From Geobacillus kaustophilus (lineage in GTDB: Bacteria; Bacillota; Bacilli; Bacillales; Anoxybacillaceae): DNA of 64,000 bases. The position numbers were made by a program, and so were the translations under genes. Location: the NCBI RefSeq assembly GCF_000948285.1, contig NZ_JYBP01000003.1, positions 3,038,001-3,102,000 on the forward strand, read 5' to 3'. The notes under the pieces are model-generated. The model worked only from the letters and a program-made list of their open reading frames with translations, was not told the DNA's origin and did no database searches. This document shows positions 8,029 through 16,328 of the stretch, piece after piece (position 1 is the first letter of the stretch; every line of letters begins with the position of its first letter).

Positions 8029-9084
8029 TTACAATAATAAATCCCATGTCACCGGTGTTCCTTTTTTTACATCACGTTTCACCGTTTTTCCAAGCAGCTG
8101 GTCGAAATATTTCGGCGGTAATCCACTTCCAGGACGAATCGCCCGAACGGTTTCCTTCGTCAGCGTCTCTCCTGCTTTCATATCGCGCACAATGTATAAC
8201 GACCGCCGATGTTTCAGCGAGGCTTCTTCCGTTTTCGTGGGGCCGTATTGAACCCGTCCGATGCTTTGCCATGCCCGTTCCGTTTCGACAACTAAGGAGG
8301 CCATTTCATGGGGTTCCATTGAAAACGCCGCGTCCACCCCTCCTTCGGTGCGTGAAAGGGTAAAGTGCTTCTCAATGACGGTGGCCCCTAACGCAACGGC
8401 AGCGACACTGACACCGACCCCCATGGTATGGTCAGACAACCCGACTTGACATTGAAACAACTCTCTCATATGCGGAATAGTAGCCAAATTGGAGTTCTCA
8501 GGTGTCGCCGGATACGTGCTTGTACATTTTAATAAAATCAAATCTTGGCATCCCGATTCCCTTGCTGCTCTGACCGTTTCATCCAACTCGGCCGCCGTTG
8601 CCATTCCTGTTGAAATAATCAATGGTTTGCCTGTCGATGCCACCTTGCGAATTAAAGGCAAATCCGTGTTTTCAAACGAAGCGATTTTATAGGCCGGAAC
8701 ATGGAGTTCCTCTAAAAAATCAACGGCCGTTTCATCAAAAGGGGTGCTGAACGCAAGAAGCCCTAATTCTTGACAACGTCGAAAAATCGGCTCATGCCAT
8801 TCCCAAGGGGTGTAAGCTTCCTGATAGAGCTTGTAAAGCGAATTCCCTCGCCAAAGGCTATCCGGGTCATCAATAAAAAAATCACCTTCATCAATATCAA
8901 GCGTCATTGTATCTGCCGTATACGTCTGCAATTTCACCGCATCGACGCCTGCTTGCGCCGCGGCTTCCACGATGGCCAACGCTCTCTCTAAAGATTGGTT
9001 ATGATTGCCGGACATTTCCGCAATAATAAATGGTTTATGATTAGGCCCAATGAGACGATGGCCAATTTGAATGTCTTTGATCAA
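8029..9084 (-). CDS. pseI: Pseudaminic acid synthase
   Basis: 351 residues, TTG start with GGAGGG upstream. It belongs to the NeuB/SpsE family: FIIAEMSGNHNQSLERALAI, AGVDAVKLQTYTADTM, KIASFENTDLPLI, LLKCTSTYPA, GLSDHTMG and VIEKHFTLSRTEGGVDAAFS, with a C-terminal SAF/antifreeze-like domain (RRSLYIVRDMKAGETL). It condenses phosphoenolpyruvate with 2,4-diacetamido-2,4,6-trideoxy-altrose to give pseudaminic acid. 'SRTEGGVDAAFSMEPHEM' is typical of PseI. It starts just after the pseG stop, so the two are probably coupled. Confidence 0.93.
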   Translation of the reverse strand: MIKDIQIGHRLIGPNHKPFIIAEMSGNHNQSLERALAIVEAAAQAGVDAVKLQTYTADTMTLDIDEGDFFIDDPDSLWRGNSLYKLYQEAYTPWEWHEPIFRRCQELGLLAFSTPFDETAVDFLEELHVPAYKIASFENTDLPLIRKVASTGKPLIISTGMATAAELDETVRAARESGCQDLILLKCTSTYPATPENSNLATIPHMRELFQCQVGLSDHTMGVGVSVAAVALGATVIEKHFTLSRTEGGVDAAFSMEPHEMASLVVETERAWQSIGRVQYGPTKTEEASLKHRRSLYIVRDMKAGETLTKETVRAIRPGSGLPPKYFDQLLGKTVKRDVKKGTPVTWDLLL

Positions 9085-9088
9085 CGAA

Positions 9089-10141
9089 TCATCCCTCCAA
9101 TAATGCCTCGACGATAGGGTGTACAGTATATTCTCTCATACTTCCCGCCAATTCGAATGCTTTGCGGCTCATACGCTTCAGTTGTTCCGATGAAGTCATC
9201 GCTCTATATACAATATCGGCATAGTCATCCGATTTTACATCCGCATGCCAGCCGACATTCCACACCGCTCCGTATGCAGCGGCCTCTTCCGTCGATTGCC
9301 TCTGATTTTCCGCCACCACCGTCACCGCAGAGGGCAAGCCGAGAAAGCAACGTTCCCACATCGCTGCGCCGCCAGCTCCAAGCGAAAAATCCGCCTTTGC
9401 CATCAGTTCGGCAAGGTAATCAATTTGACAATAATAGTGGAATCCCATTTCCCGACACCTTGATTCTATGTGAACGCGATTCAAGTTGGCTTTCCCTACT
9501 ACAACATCAACGTCCAAATGGCGAAAATCAAGCTCCTTTAAAGCATGCAATGCTTTCTCCGTTTCATTCGTCGGATCGCTCCCGCCAAAAAACAAGAGCA
9601 GCCGCCGAACTTGTCCGTTGCGAATCGGTGCATATCGTCTAGCCTCATCAAATTCCGGCCGCAACAACATATATTGTGGGCCTAAAAACAGACGGCAACC
9701 GGATGGCACAAGTCCATGATACCGCTGTTGCGCCTGTTGGTAATAGTTTTGATCCAACAAAATATCACATTGATGAGGTCGGTTAGCTAAATCATCAATC
9801 ACCATCACACGACCGACATAGGCTTTCACGTTTTCTTCCCAGCGGCGATCAAGCTCATAATGATCGACAATGCACCAGTCGATCGGTTGGAGCAACCGCC
9901 GAATGACATCCATCGTCCGTTGTGCATCCACTTCCTGAATCACAGGCCCATCGTAAGCAAGACGGAACACAGGAAACCCCTCGTGTTCCACCTCATCACA
10001 CAAATCCCCTGGCCCCATCCTCATCGCAAAATACACCGTACAACCGGCTTCTTTCAGCATCCTCGCCAATGTCAAACAGCGCATAACATGGCCGGTGCCT
10101 ATACGAAATGATGAATCGACACGAAATAAAATATTCATCAT
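9089..10141 (-). CDS. pseG: PseG: UDP-2,4-diacetamido-2,4,6-trideoxy-L-altropyranose hydrolase
   Basis: 350 residues from MMNILFRVDSSFRIGTGHVM. The RVDSSxxIGTGHVMRCLTLA motif is the PseG hallmark (GT-B-like fold); FFGGSDPTNET and GAGGAAMWERCFLGLPSAVT mark the UDP-binding C-terminal domain. It removes UDP from the diacetamido sugar to release the substrate of PseI. No acetyltransferase (PseH) domain is fused to it. It is followed directly by pseI. Confidence 0.92.
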   Translation of the reverse strand: MMNILFRVDSSFRIGTGHVMRCLTLARMLKEAGCTVYFAMRMGPGDLCDEVEHEGFPVFRLAYDGPVIQEVDAQRTMDVIRRLLQPIDWCIVDHYELDRRWEENVKAYVGRVMVIDDLANRPHQCDILLDQNYYQQAQQRYHGLVPSGCRLFLGPQYMLLRPEFDEARRYAPIRNGQVRRLLLFFGGSDPTNETEKALHALKELDFRHLDVDVVVGKANLNRVHIESRCREMGFHYYCQIDYLAELMAKADFSLGAGGAAMWERCFLGLPSAVTVVAENQRQSTEEAAAYGAVWNVGWHADVKSDDYADIVYRAMTSSEQLKRMSRKAFELAGSMREYTVHPIVEALLEG

Positions 10142-10301
10142 GGATTGCTCTCCAAATTTTACTGTGTCTTCTAGATCATCGGCTCTTCACCACAAAATGC
10201 ACTTGACAAAGAAAGACGCTCATGATAGAGAAAACCAAAATAGCAATTTTCCTTTTCATATCATACACCTCATTTGAGCAACATTGCTATCATGTTTGTC
10301 T

Positions 10302-10802
10302 TTAAAAAGTCAAGTACATCTTTTGGTGATGAACCAAAAAATCTTCAATATTCGTTAGAAAATACAGGTCATGCATTTTTATCTCTTTTGCCAAGACAGT
10401 TTCAATAATAGGGATGAGATCATGCGGTTGGACACGATTCTCCACAACCCCATTTAAAACATGCATCTCAAATTCTATATAGATGCAATTTGAAGCTTTA
10501 CCATTTGTAGTTTTTCCCGAGTATTTGATCGACTGTCGGGCGACCGAACAACGCCGCTTCCAGACCCATATATGGGCCTGTGAAGCAGGCGGTTGTTCGG
10601 TCTTCCGTCACGCCAAGGCGTGACGGAGGCAAGCCACAGGCTTGCCTCCGACAGTCGAAAATGGGCAAACCGCTTTTCCGTCAAGGATATGTTAAACTTC
10701 TTCGTTGCATCTATATAGATCTTCAAATTGATTAAGGAACTTGTCAAATTCCTCATTGTTTTTCATTCCATCTACAAAACATAGTAAGGCATTTCTTTTC
10801 AC
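10302..10802 (-). pseudogene. Small gene split by a miniature element
   Basis: Start: GTG at 10802 after GGGGAGG; the first part reads MKRNALLCFVDGMKNNEEF and DKFLNQFE. A 244-bp palindromic element (10475–10718) then interrupts it. On the far side the same frame resumes as FEMHVLNGVVENRVQPHDL … FLVHHQKMYLTF and stops at 10302. The bases on both sides (AATTTGAAGAT and AATTTGAGAT, minus strand) look like an imperfect target-site duplication, and removal of element plus one copy restores a protein of about 81 residues. The family is unknown to me. It lies between pseG and pseF. Confidence 0.6.
10475..10718 (-). mobile_element. Miniature inverted-repeat element, copy 1 (multi-hairpin)
   Basis: Perfect 14-bp terminal inverted repeats, CTATATAGATGCAA (10475–10488) and its complement (10705–10718). 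Inside is a nested set of perfect stems: 10530–10539 with 10648–10657; 10543–10552 with 10592–10601; a hairpin at 10555–10586; 10605–10614 with 10617–10626; and 10625–10634 with 10640–10649. It encodes no transposase. About 85 bases from one end are almost identical to the copy at 18144–18360, which points the other way. It has split a small gene. Confidence 0.75.
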
Positions 10803-10868
10803 ATCGATCCTCCCCAGCTTTTTGAATATAAATTCATATTGATTCTATAATGAGAACATTTCCTGCCT

Positions 10869-11594
10869 TTACACCACCGGCTTTTGCTGAACATGGGCGT
10901 TGATTTGTGCTACATTAGGATGATCAAGCAAAAAACGAACGACCTCGCGTGAACGAACAAGTCGGTCTCCTTTGAAATGTTCTGCAATTGCCCTGCATAA
11001 TTGATAATCTTCTTCAGTATCGAGTGTGATGCGCAACTGAGGATGCTGAATCTCCCTTGGCGCTTGAATATATGTGCGCTGAAATTCATCCGGAAACTCA
11101 TACGCATAATACGTCACATGCTCCCGATGGCGCGGCTCTTTTCCATGATGGTATATGTATTTGAGAGCTGAGAATGACATCATTTCAACCACTAGGCCCC
11201 GAGGCAAATTTCCTTCCACAATCACGATATCAGATGGTTCAGACTTCATCACGTCAATAATTTGACCCGCCAGCTCATAATCAACAAACGGGCAATCCGC
11301 CGTCACACGAATCACATAGTCAGGCTGGTAAGGTTTTGCACATTCATAATAGCGCGCAAGCACGTCATCCTCCGATCCGCGGAAGCACGGAACATGATGC
11401 TGTTTGCACCACGATTCAATCGCATCATCCTGCGGCAGTACAGAAGTTGCGACAATAACCTCATCTACCTGCTTCACTTGTTGGCATCTGGAAACAACAT
11501 AATCTAGCACCACCGTCTCCCCAAGCGGCATTAATACTTTTCCGGGCAAACGGGACGACCCCATGCGGGCTTGGATGATAATCAAAGTTTTCAA
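10869..11594 (-). CDS. pseF: PseF-type cytidylyltransferase (SpsF family)
   Basis: 241 residues, TTG start after GAGGAGG. The opening KTLIIIQARMGSSRLPGKVL is the nucleotide-binding loop of the SpsF/CMP-sugar synthetase family; VTADCPFVDYELA holds the metal-binding Asp residues. The expected reaction is CTP plus pseudaminic acid to CMP-pseudaminic acid, the donor used by the Maf glycosyltransferase. It is three bases downstream of the ATP-grasp gene. SpsF relatives also act in spore-coat polysaccharide synthesis, but the neighbours favour PseF. Confidence 0.82.
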   Translation of the reverse strand: MKTLIIIQARMGSSRLPGKVLMPLGETVVLDYVVSRCQQVKQVDEVIVATSVLPQDDAIESWCKQHHVPCFRGSEDDVLARYYECAKPYQPDYVIRVTADCPFVDYELAGQIIDVMKSEPSDIVIVEGNLPRGLVVEMMSFSALKYIYHHGKEPRHREHVTYYAYEFPDEFQRTYIQAPREIQHPQLRITLDTEEDYQLCRAIAEHFKGDRLVRSREVVRFLLDHPNVAQINAHVQQKPVV

Positions 11595-11596
11595 CG

Positions 11597-12568
11597 TTAT
11601 ACCTCCTCTTCCCTGATATCTATGATCAAATTGGTTGGATGCCTTATTTGTCTTTTTTCAGTTTTTGAACGAATGAAAGGATAATCATCCAAATTTTTTC
11701 CTTGTGATTCAAGAAAAAACCAATAAAAACTATCTAAACCGACTTCTATACTTAACGTGGAAGCTCCTCCGAAACGACTATTGCACTCTATAATATGAAA
11801 ATCTCCTTTATTATCCATTATAACTTGCATTACAGCATGACCATATAATTTTAAACATTTAGCAATATCCCCGCACATACGTTCTAACTTTTCATTTTTT
11901 ATCGTTGTCGTTACTTGCGATTCCCCGTTTACGACATTGTCCCTTGTTCGCGCTACTACTCCTTTAACGTCCCCTGTACGGGTAACATAAAGATCAACAC
12001 TGATTTCAATGCCTTGAATAAATGGTTGGAAAATAGGGTCTTCTAATTTCTTAGCGTGCAATACTGCCTCTTCTCTTGATAAATTAATCCCTATGCTTCT
12101 CGCTCCAGCTCCGTAACGTTCTTTTACGACATAATTATTACATCTTAATTCTTGAGCCGATAAGGAAGTCGGAATAGCAGGAAAACCATTTTCAGTTAAA
12201 ACTTTGTAAAAGCGAAGTTTATCAAGACAAGCTTTAATAGCTTCTGGCTCAGAAACCATGACGGAAATCCCATGTTCCTCAAATAATCGACGATGGAACG
12301 CAAAATAACGAAGTTCGCCATCCCTTGTCGGTATAATAAAACGAATATTTTTTTTCTTACAGACTGAAATAAACTCTTCGATTTCCACATCTTTCAAAGA
12401 AGGCATTTCCCAAAATTCATGAACAAAATATCGACCGATACAATTTGGATTCATATCGGCGCCAATCAAAACCATAGAAGAATCCATTTTCAGCATCGCT
12501 TGTTGAATAGCTTGCAGCATCGGTATTTTCTTCGAAATGCTTGTCACTAATACATTAATACATATCAC
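11597..12568 (-). CDS. ATP-grasp domain protein in the glycosylation island
   Basis: About 320 residues. The N-terminal part (INVLVTSISKKIPMLQAIQQ) is a pre-ATP-grasp Rossmann-like domain. The ATP-grasp core shows YVVKERYGAGARSIGINLSR (nucleotide binding), FQPFIQGIEISVDLYV and FHIIECNSRFGGAS (metal ligands). Such enzymes ligate a carboxylate to an amine, so it may add an amino acid or similar group to a sugar. The GTG at 12568 is part of the Shine-Dalgarno sequence; a non-canonical ATT at codon 4, giving a start (M)NVLVTS, would be ideally spaced. The gene is AT-rich compared with the flagellar genes. The substrate is unknown. Confidence 0.8.
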   Translation of the reverse strand: MICINVLVTSISKKIPMLQAIQQAMLKMDSSMVLIGADMNPNCIGRYFVHEFWEMPSLKDVEIEEFISVCKKKNIRFIIPTRDGELRYFAFHRRLFEEHGISVMVSEPEAIKACLDKLRFYKVLTENGFPAIPTSLSAQELRCNNYVVKERYGAGARSIGINLSREEAVLHAKKLEDPIFQPFIQGIEISVDLYVTRTGDVKGVVARTRDNVVNGESQVTTTIKNEKLERMCGDIAKCLKLYGHAVMQVIMDNKGDFHIIECNSRFGGASTLSIEVGLDSFYWFFLESQGKNLDDYPFIRSKTEKRQIRHPTNLIIDIREEEV

Positions 12569-12625
12569 CCCTTCGCTTTATAGAAAAAAGAGCTAGTGAC
12601 AATTCTATCACCAGCTTGTTCATTC

Positions 12626-13291
12626 TTATTTAATTAATTCAGTTAACGAATAAATTAAATAATCCGCTTCATATTCTCTGGAAAGCCTCGTTTGCATATG
12701 ATCACCAACATCGCGAACGATACGAACGGTCCCCATGCCTAGTTTTTTAGCGGTAATAAAATCTTTGTTTGGATTATCTCCTATATATACACAATCGGCA
12801 AAATCTAAATGCAAATGTTTAACCATTTTTCGATACGGAGTCTCGCTAGGTTTCCAATGTTCCTCCCCTAAATCGCCAGTGACAATAATATAGTCAAACA
12901 GCTTCTCTAAATGAAGCGCCTTCACTTTGGCCCATTGCATCGTTGAATTTCCATCGGTAATAATCCCTAACTTTTTTCCTTTTTCTTTTAAATAGAAAAT
13001 TAATTTCTTAGCATCATCATATAAAGAAATGTTAGGAACATGTCCACGATAAAGACGAACTAAATGTGAAATATCCATATCGATATCTAATCGCCTACAT
13101 ACTTCATCAAACACTCGACCGCGACCATTTCTTTTCCACTCATCAATGAGCATTTCGTAAATTTCACTTACATCTATATCCAATCGATAATTCGCCAACT
13201 CATTCGCCACGACCCAAAATCCTGATTTTACGTAATCATGTTCACAATATAGGGTATCGTCGAGGTCAAAAATATACCCACTGTAAATCAT
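12626..13291 (-). CDS. HAD-superfamily hydrolase
   Basis: 221 residues from MIYSGYIFDLDDTLYCEHDY. Motif I DLDDT (Asp9 and Asp11), motif II at LGIITDGNS, and motif IV in VYIGDNPNKDFITAKKLG identify a HAD phosphatase, perhaps a sugar-phosphate phosphatase. The start at 13291 has GAGGTG upstream; the frame stays open for 47 codons further into the inverted-repeat element at 13331–13521, which is a chance extension. It sits between manC and the ATP-grasp gene. Confidence 0.85.
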   Translation of the reverse strand: MIYSGYIFDLDDTLYCEHDYVKSGFWVVANELANYRLDIDVSEIYEMLIDEWKRNGRGRVFDEVCRRLDIDMDISHLVRLYRGHVPNISLYDDAKKLIFYLKEKGKKLGIITDGNSTMQWAKVKALHLEKLFDYIIVTGDLGEEHWKPSETPYRKMVKHLHLDFADCVYIGDNPNKDFITAKKLGMGTVRIVRDVGDHMQTRLSREYEADYLIYSLTELIK

Positions 13292-13330
13292 AAGACACCT
13301 CAAGCTGGTACAAAAACATTGACTAATACC

Positions 13331-13521
13331 CGTGGTGCTAGATAAACTTGAACCAGCATCAAAATAGTCCTTGTCTAGCGGATTGCCTGCAGAATGAAAG
13401 CGTAGCCTGTCATACCAAAGGAGAATCTCCATGCAAGAACACGTTTCTGTTCCTGCAGGTCAGGCCAAAAATCAAAAGCAATAGGCTCCCATTCGAGCGT
13501 TAGCGTTCAACTAGCACCACG
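13331..13521. mobile_element. Miniature inverted-repeat element, possible IS200/IS605-type remnant
   Basis: The ends are CGTGGTGCTAG (13331–13341) and its exact complement (13511–13521), each followed inwards by TTGAAC-type bases. Near the right end GAGCG–TTAG–CGTTC forms a small hairpin directly before TCAACTAG, which recalls subterminal hairpins of IS200/IS605 (TnpB-type) right ends. There is no transposase frame. It lies between manC and the HAD gene. Confidence 0.5.
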
Positions 13522-13561
13522 AGTTTTTTTCATATTTGTAAAATTGTAACTCAATATTTTA

Positions 13562-14947
13562 TTACTTCACATTTCTGTTAGTACCGATATATTCCACATG
13601 TGATAAAATATCATCCCATGTCATTGCCAAACGAACAATATCCTCTTCAATTAGTTCTGCTCCTCTCTGAATTTCAATAAATTCCAAATCAGTAATTGCT
13701 TTCATCGCATGCCTTGCTTCCACAGGGATTTGCAAAACATCTCCTTCTTGAACTTTTCGCAATTCACCATTTAAAATAAACTCCCCTTCTCCTGAAATAA
13801 TCGTCCACACTTCACTTCGCTTATAGTGTATTTGATAGCTTAAATTTCTGCCAGCCAAGAGACGAACTCGTTTCGTTAATACTTCTTTCCCATTGTCTAA
13901 TTTTGTATAATCAAGCACACGATACCAACCCCAACGGCGCTCTTCATACATCGGACGATGTTTAAAATTACCAACTACATCCTTTAGGCGTGGACTGGCT
14001 GCTTTATCCGCCACTAAAATTCCATCTGGACTTGCAGCAACAACAACATTGGACAAGCCAAGTACCATAACAGGAATTTCTAACTCATTGACTAAATGCG
14101 TATTTTCACAATCATCGCTAATAATTCCTTTACCGAGAACAAAATCATCTATCTCTTCCGTCAACGTATTCCATGTACCAAGATCTTTCCATTCCCCATT
14201 GTACGAAAGTGCTACAATATTTTCCGTCTTTTCCACTACTTCATAGTCAAAGCTGATTTTTGTAAGCATACAATATTTTTTAACAAATGTTTCATATTCT
14301 GTAGGATATCCTTTAGTTTTTAATAGATCTAACAAAAACCCTAAACGAAATGCAAAAATTCCAGCATTCCATAAGGCATTATGTTCAATCAACTTTGCCG
14401 CTTCATGTTCAGAAGGCTTCTCTACAAAACTCTTTACCCGAAAATAATTGCCGCCCTCTTCATGTGGCACAATATAACCATATTTGGTCGATGGATATGT
14501 CGGTTTGATTCCAATAAGCGCTAATTGCGCATCTGATTGATTAACGATCTTTTCTAGTTCTTTGACTTTTTCAAAAAACTTATCATCCACGTATGAGTCA
14601 ACAGGTAAAACAGTAACTACCTCTTCTTCGCTTAATCCAACAACATCTGAAAGATAAACAGAAGATAACGAAATTGCTGGAAACGTATCTCTTCGTTCCG
14701 GTTCAATAATAATTGGCACATCATATCCTAATTGATTTTGTAACATGTCGACTTGTGCTTTTCCGGTTACAATAAAAGATTCTTTAGCTAAGCCAACAGA
14801 AGACAGTTGGCGCCAAACACGCTGTACCATTGATTCTAGTTGACTATCTTCCGTTTTTAAAACTTTTAAAAACTGTTTTGCCCGCGCATCGTTCGAAAGC
14901 GGCCAAAGCCGTTTCCCAGAGCCGCCGGAAAGAAGGATCACCTTCAT
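13562..14947 (-). CDS. manC: Mannose-1-phosphate guanylyltransferase (ManC/CpsB type, with cupin domain)
   Basis: 461 residues. The N-terminal nucleotidyltransferase has MKVILLSGGSGKRLWPLSND and FVEKPS. The C-terminal cupin, as in bifunctional mannose-6-phosphate isomerases, has LSYQIHYKRSEVWTIISGEG and LQIPVEARHAMKAI. The product would be GDP-mannose, a donor for the nearby GT4 enzymes. The usual family length is 460–480 residues. It lies 11 bases after the adjacent glycosyltransferase gene. Whether the isomerase half is active cannot be judged from sequence. Confidence 0.9.
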   Translation of the reverse strand: MKVILLSGGSGKRLWPLSNDARAKQFLKVLKTEDSQLESMVQRVWRQLSSVGLAKESFIVTGKAQVDMLQNQLGYDVPIIIEPERRDTFPAISLSSVYLSDVVGLSEEEVVTVLPVDSYVDDKFFEKVKELEKIVNQSDAQLALIGIKPTYPSTKYGYIVPHEEGGNYFRVKSFVEKPSEHEAAKLIEHNALWNAGIFAFRLGFLLDLLKTKGYPTEYETFVKKYCMLTKISFDYEVVEKTENIVALSYNGEWKDLGTWNTLTEEIDDFVLGKGIISDDCENTHLVNELEIPVMVLGLSNVVVAASPDGILVADKAASPRLKDVVGNFKHRPMYEERRWGWYRVLDYTKLDNGKEVLTKRVRLLAGRNLSYQIHYKRSEVWTIISGEGEFILNGELRKVQEGDVLQIPVEARHAMKAITDLEFIEIQRGAELIEEDIVRLAMTWDDILSHVEYIGTNRNVK

Positions 14948-14957
14948 TAATGTTCAC

Positions 14958-16121
14958 CTACCTGAAATCAGCGACCAAGCGATTGAATAACTTTTCATAC
15001 TCAACCACTGTGTAGTCAAAATTAAATATTTTCGAAATTTTGTTTGCTGCATTTTTTACTTTTATTTCAAGCACTTCTTTATCCATTTTCATCACTTGTT
15101 TGATTCGTTCAGCAATTGCTTGAACGTCTCCCGGGGCAAACCCACCTAATCCATCATTGCCGACGATATTTTTAATATCTAATGTACCTTCAATTTCTGA
15201 AAAAATAGCTGGAATCTCCAACACCATTGCTTCCAAAATTGCTAAACCAAGTCCCTCATTATATGATGGAAAAACAAATAAATCTGCTGCCGCAACAATT
15301 TCATATGGATCCTCTACCCATCCAGTAAAAATAACCTTATTTTCAAGAGACAATTTTCGAATTTCCTCTTGAAGCAATTGCACATAATCAGGATAATCTG
15401 TCGTATTACCAGCAAGGAGAAGATAAGTATTGTTATCATAGTCAAATATTTGTTGCATAGCTCGAATTAAATCTAGCTGACCTTTTCGTTCGTACACTTC
15501 CGCCAATTGCGTAATAATTTTCGCATCTTTTGGCAGTCCATACTTTTTACGTATTTTTTCCCTAATCACATGTTTTTTATTTATGTATGGTTGAGGGTTG
15601 AACCAAAGTCCTGGATAAATAACGGATGTTGGGGCATGAATTCCTTTGCTTTGTCCATACTTTCGATAGGCATGTGAAACATAGCAAACCATGTCACACT
15701 CATTGAATGCCCACGCATCAGCAATGTTCATCCATTCTGGTCTGATTGGGGACCAACTGTGAAAGGTCGCTACTACAGGAATATTTACATTTGCTGTCCT
15801 ACGAGCTACATGAGTAGCGAATGCCGGCACCCCTGCATGTACATGGATAATATCATATTTTTTCTCACTCAATAACTTGGCAAGCTTTTGGGTTTCCGGC
15901 CAAAACCGCTCGTGCTCTCTTTTAAAAAAATTCATCTGAAAATGACCAATTCCACTTTTTTGCAACTCATCAATTAATTCATCCCAATCAGACAAACCAT
16001 CAATTTTCCCTGTAGAAATAACATCCACCTCATGCCCACGCTTCTTAAGTCCTTGAGCAATACGGGTTGTGACTAACCCTGAACCACTTTTGAGAATAGT
16101 TGTTATTTCTAATATCTGCAT
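14958..16121 (-). CDS. Glycosyltransferase family 4
   Basis: 387 residues with AGGAG before the ATG. The N-terminal domain reads MQILEITTILKSGSGLVTTR, and the DIIHVHAGVPAFATHVARR motif follows. The C-terminal GT-B donor domain has VIFTGWVEDPYEIVAAADLF, FPSYNEGLGLAILEAMV (EX7E motif) and VQAIAERIKQVM. GT4 enzymes are retaining and transfer sugars from nucleotide donors, here possibly GDP-mannose made by the neighbouring ManC. The acceptor is unknown; the flagellin glycan is the likely target given the island context. Confidence 0.88.
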   Translation of the reverse strand: MQILEITTILKSGSGLVTTRIAQGLKKRGHEVDVISTGKIDGLSDWDELIDELQKSGIGHFQMNFFKREHERFWPETQKLAKLLSEKKYDIIHVHAGVPAFATHVARRTANVNIPVVATFHSWSPIRPEWMNIADAWAFNECDMVCYVSHAYRKYGQSKGIHAPTSVIYPGLWFNPQPYINKKHVIREKIRKKYGLPKDAKIITQLAEVYERKGQLDLIRAMQQIFDYDNNTYLLLAGNTTDYPDYVQLLQEEIRKLSLENKVIFTGWVEDPYEIVAAADLFVFPSYNEGLGLAILEAMVLEIPAIFSEIEGTLDIKNIVGNDGLGGFAPGDVQAIAERIKQVMKMDKEVLEIKVKNAANKISKIFNFDYTVVEYEKLFNRLVADFR

Positions 16122-16328
16122 CCGTCAAACTCCTCTAATTTTTCTTCTACTATTCTTTCCGATATCGAAGCATATTGGCTAAAGTTTGTACAAGAAAAAT
16201 TAAAAAATAAAAGGTCGATACATGGGAAACATCCGCAAGCTTAAAAATTGATTTCTAAAGGAAAATGGATTTTTACGCACCTTTATGCATACATATTAGG
16301 CGTTTTTGCAACATGCCTCTTTAAACTT

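Noticed and set aside
10475..10756. A 93-codon minus frame
   Set aside because: Most of it is the miniature element; its first residues belong to the split small gene, and the rest is not protein-like.
13292..13432. N-terminal extension of the HAD gene
   Set aside because: It lies mainly in the inverted-repeat element, and the HAD fold begins exactly at the ATG at 13291.
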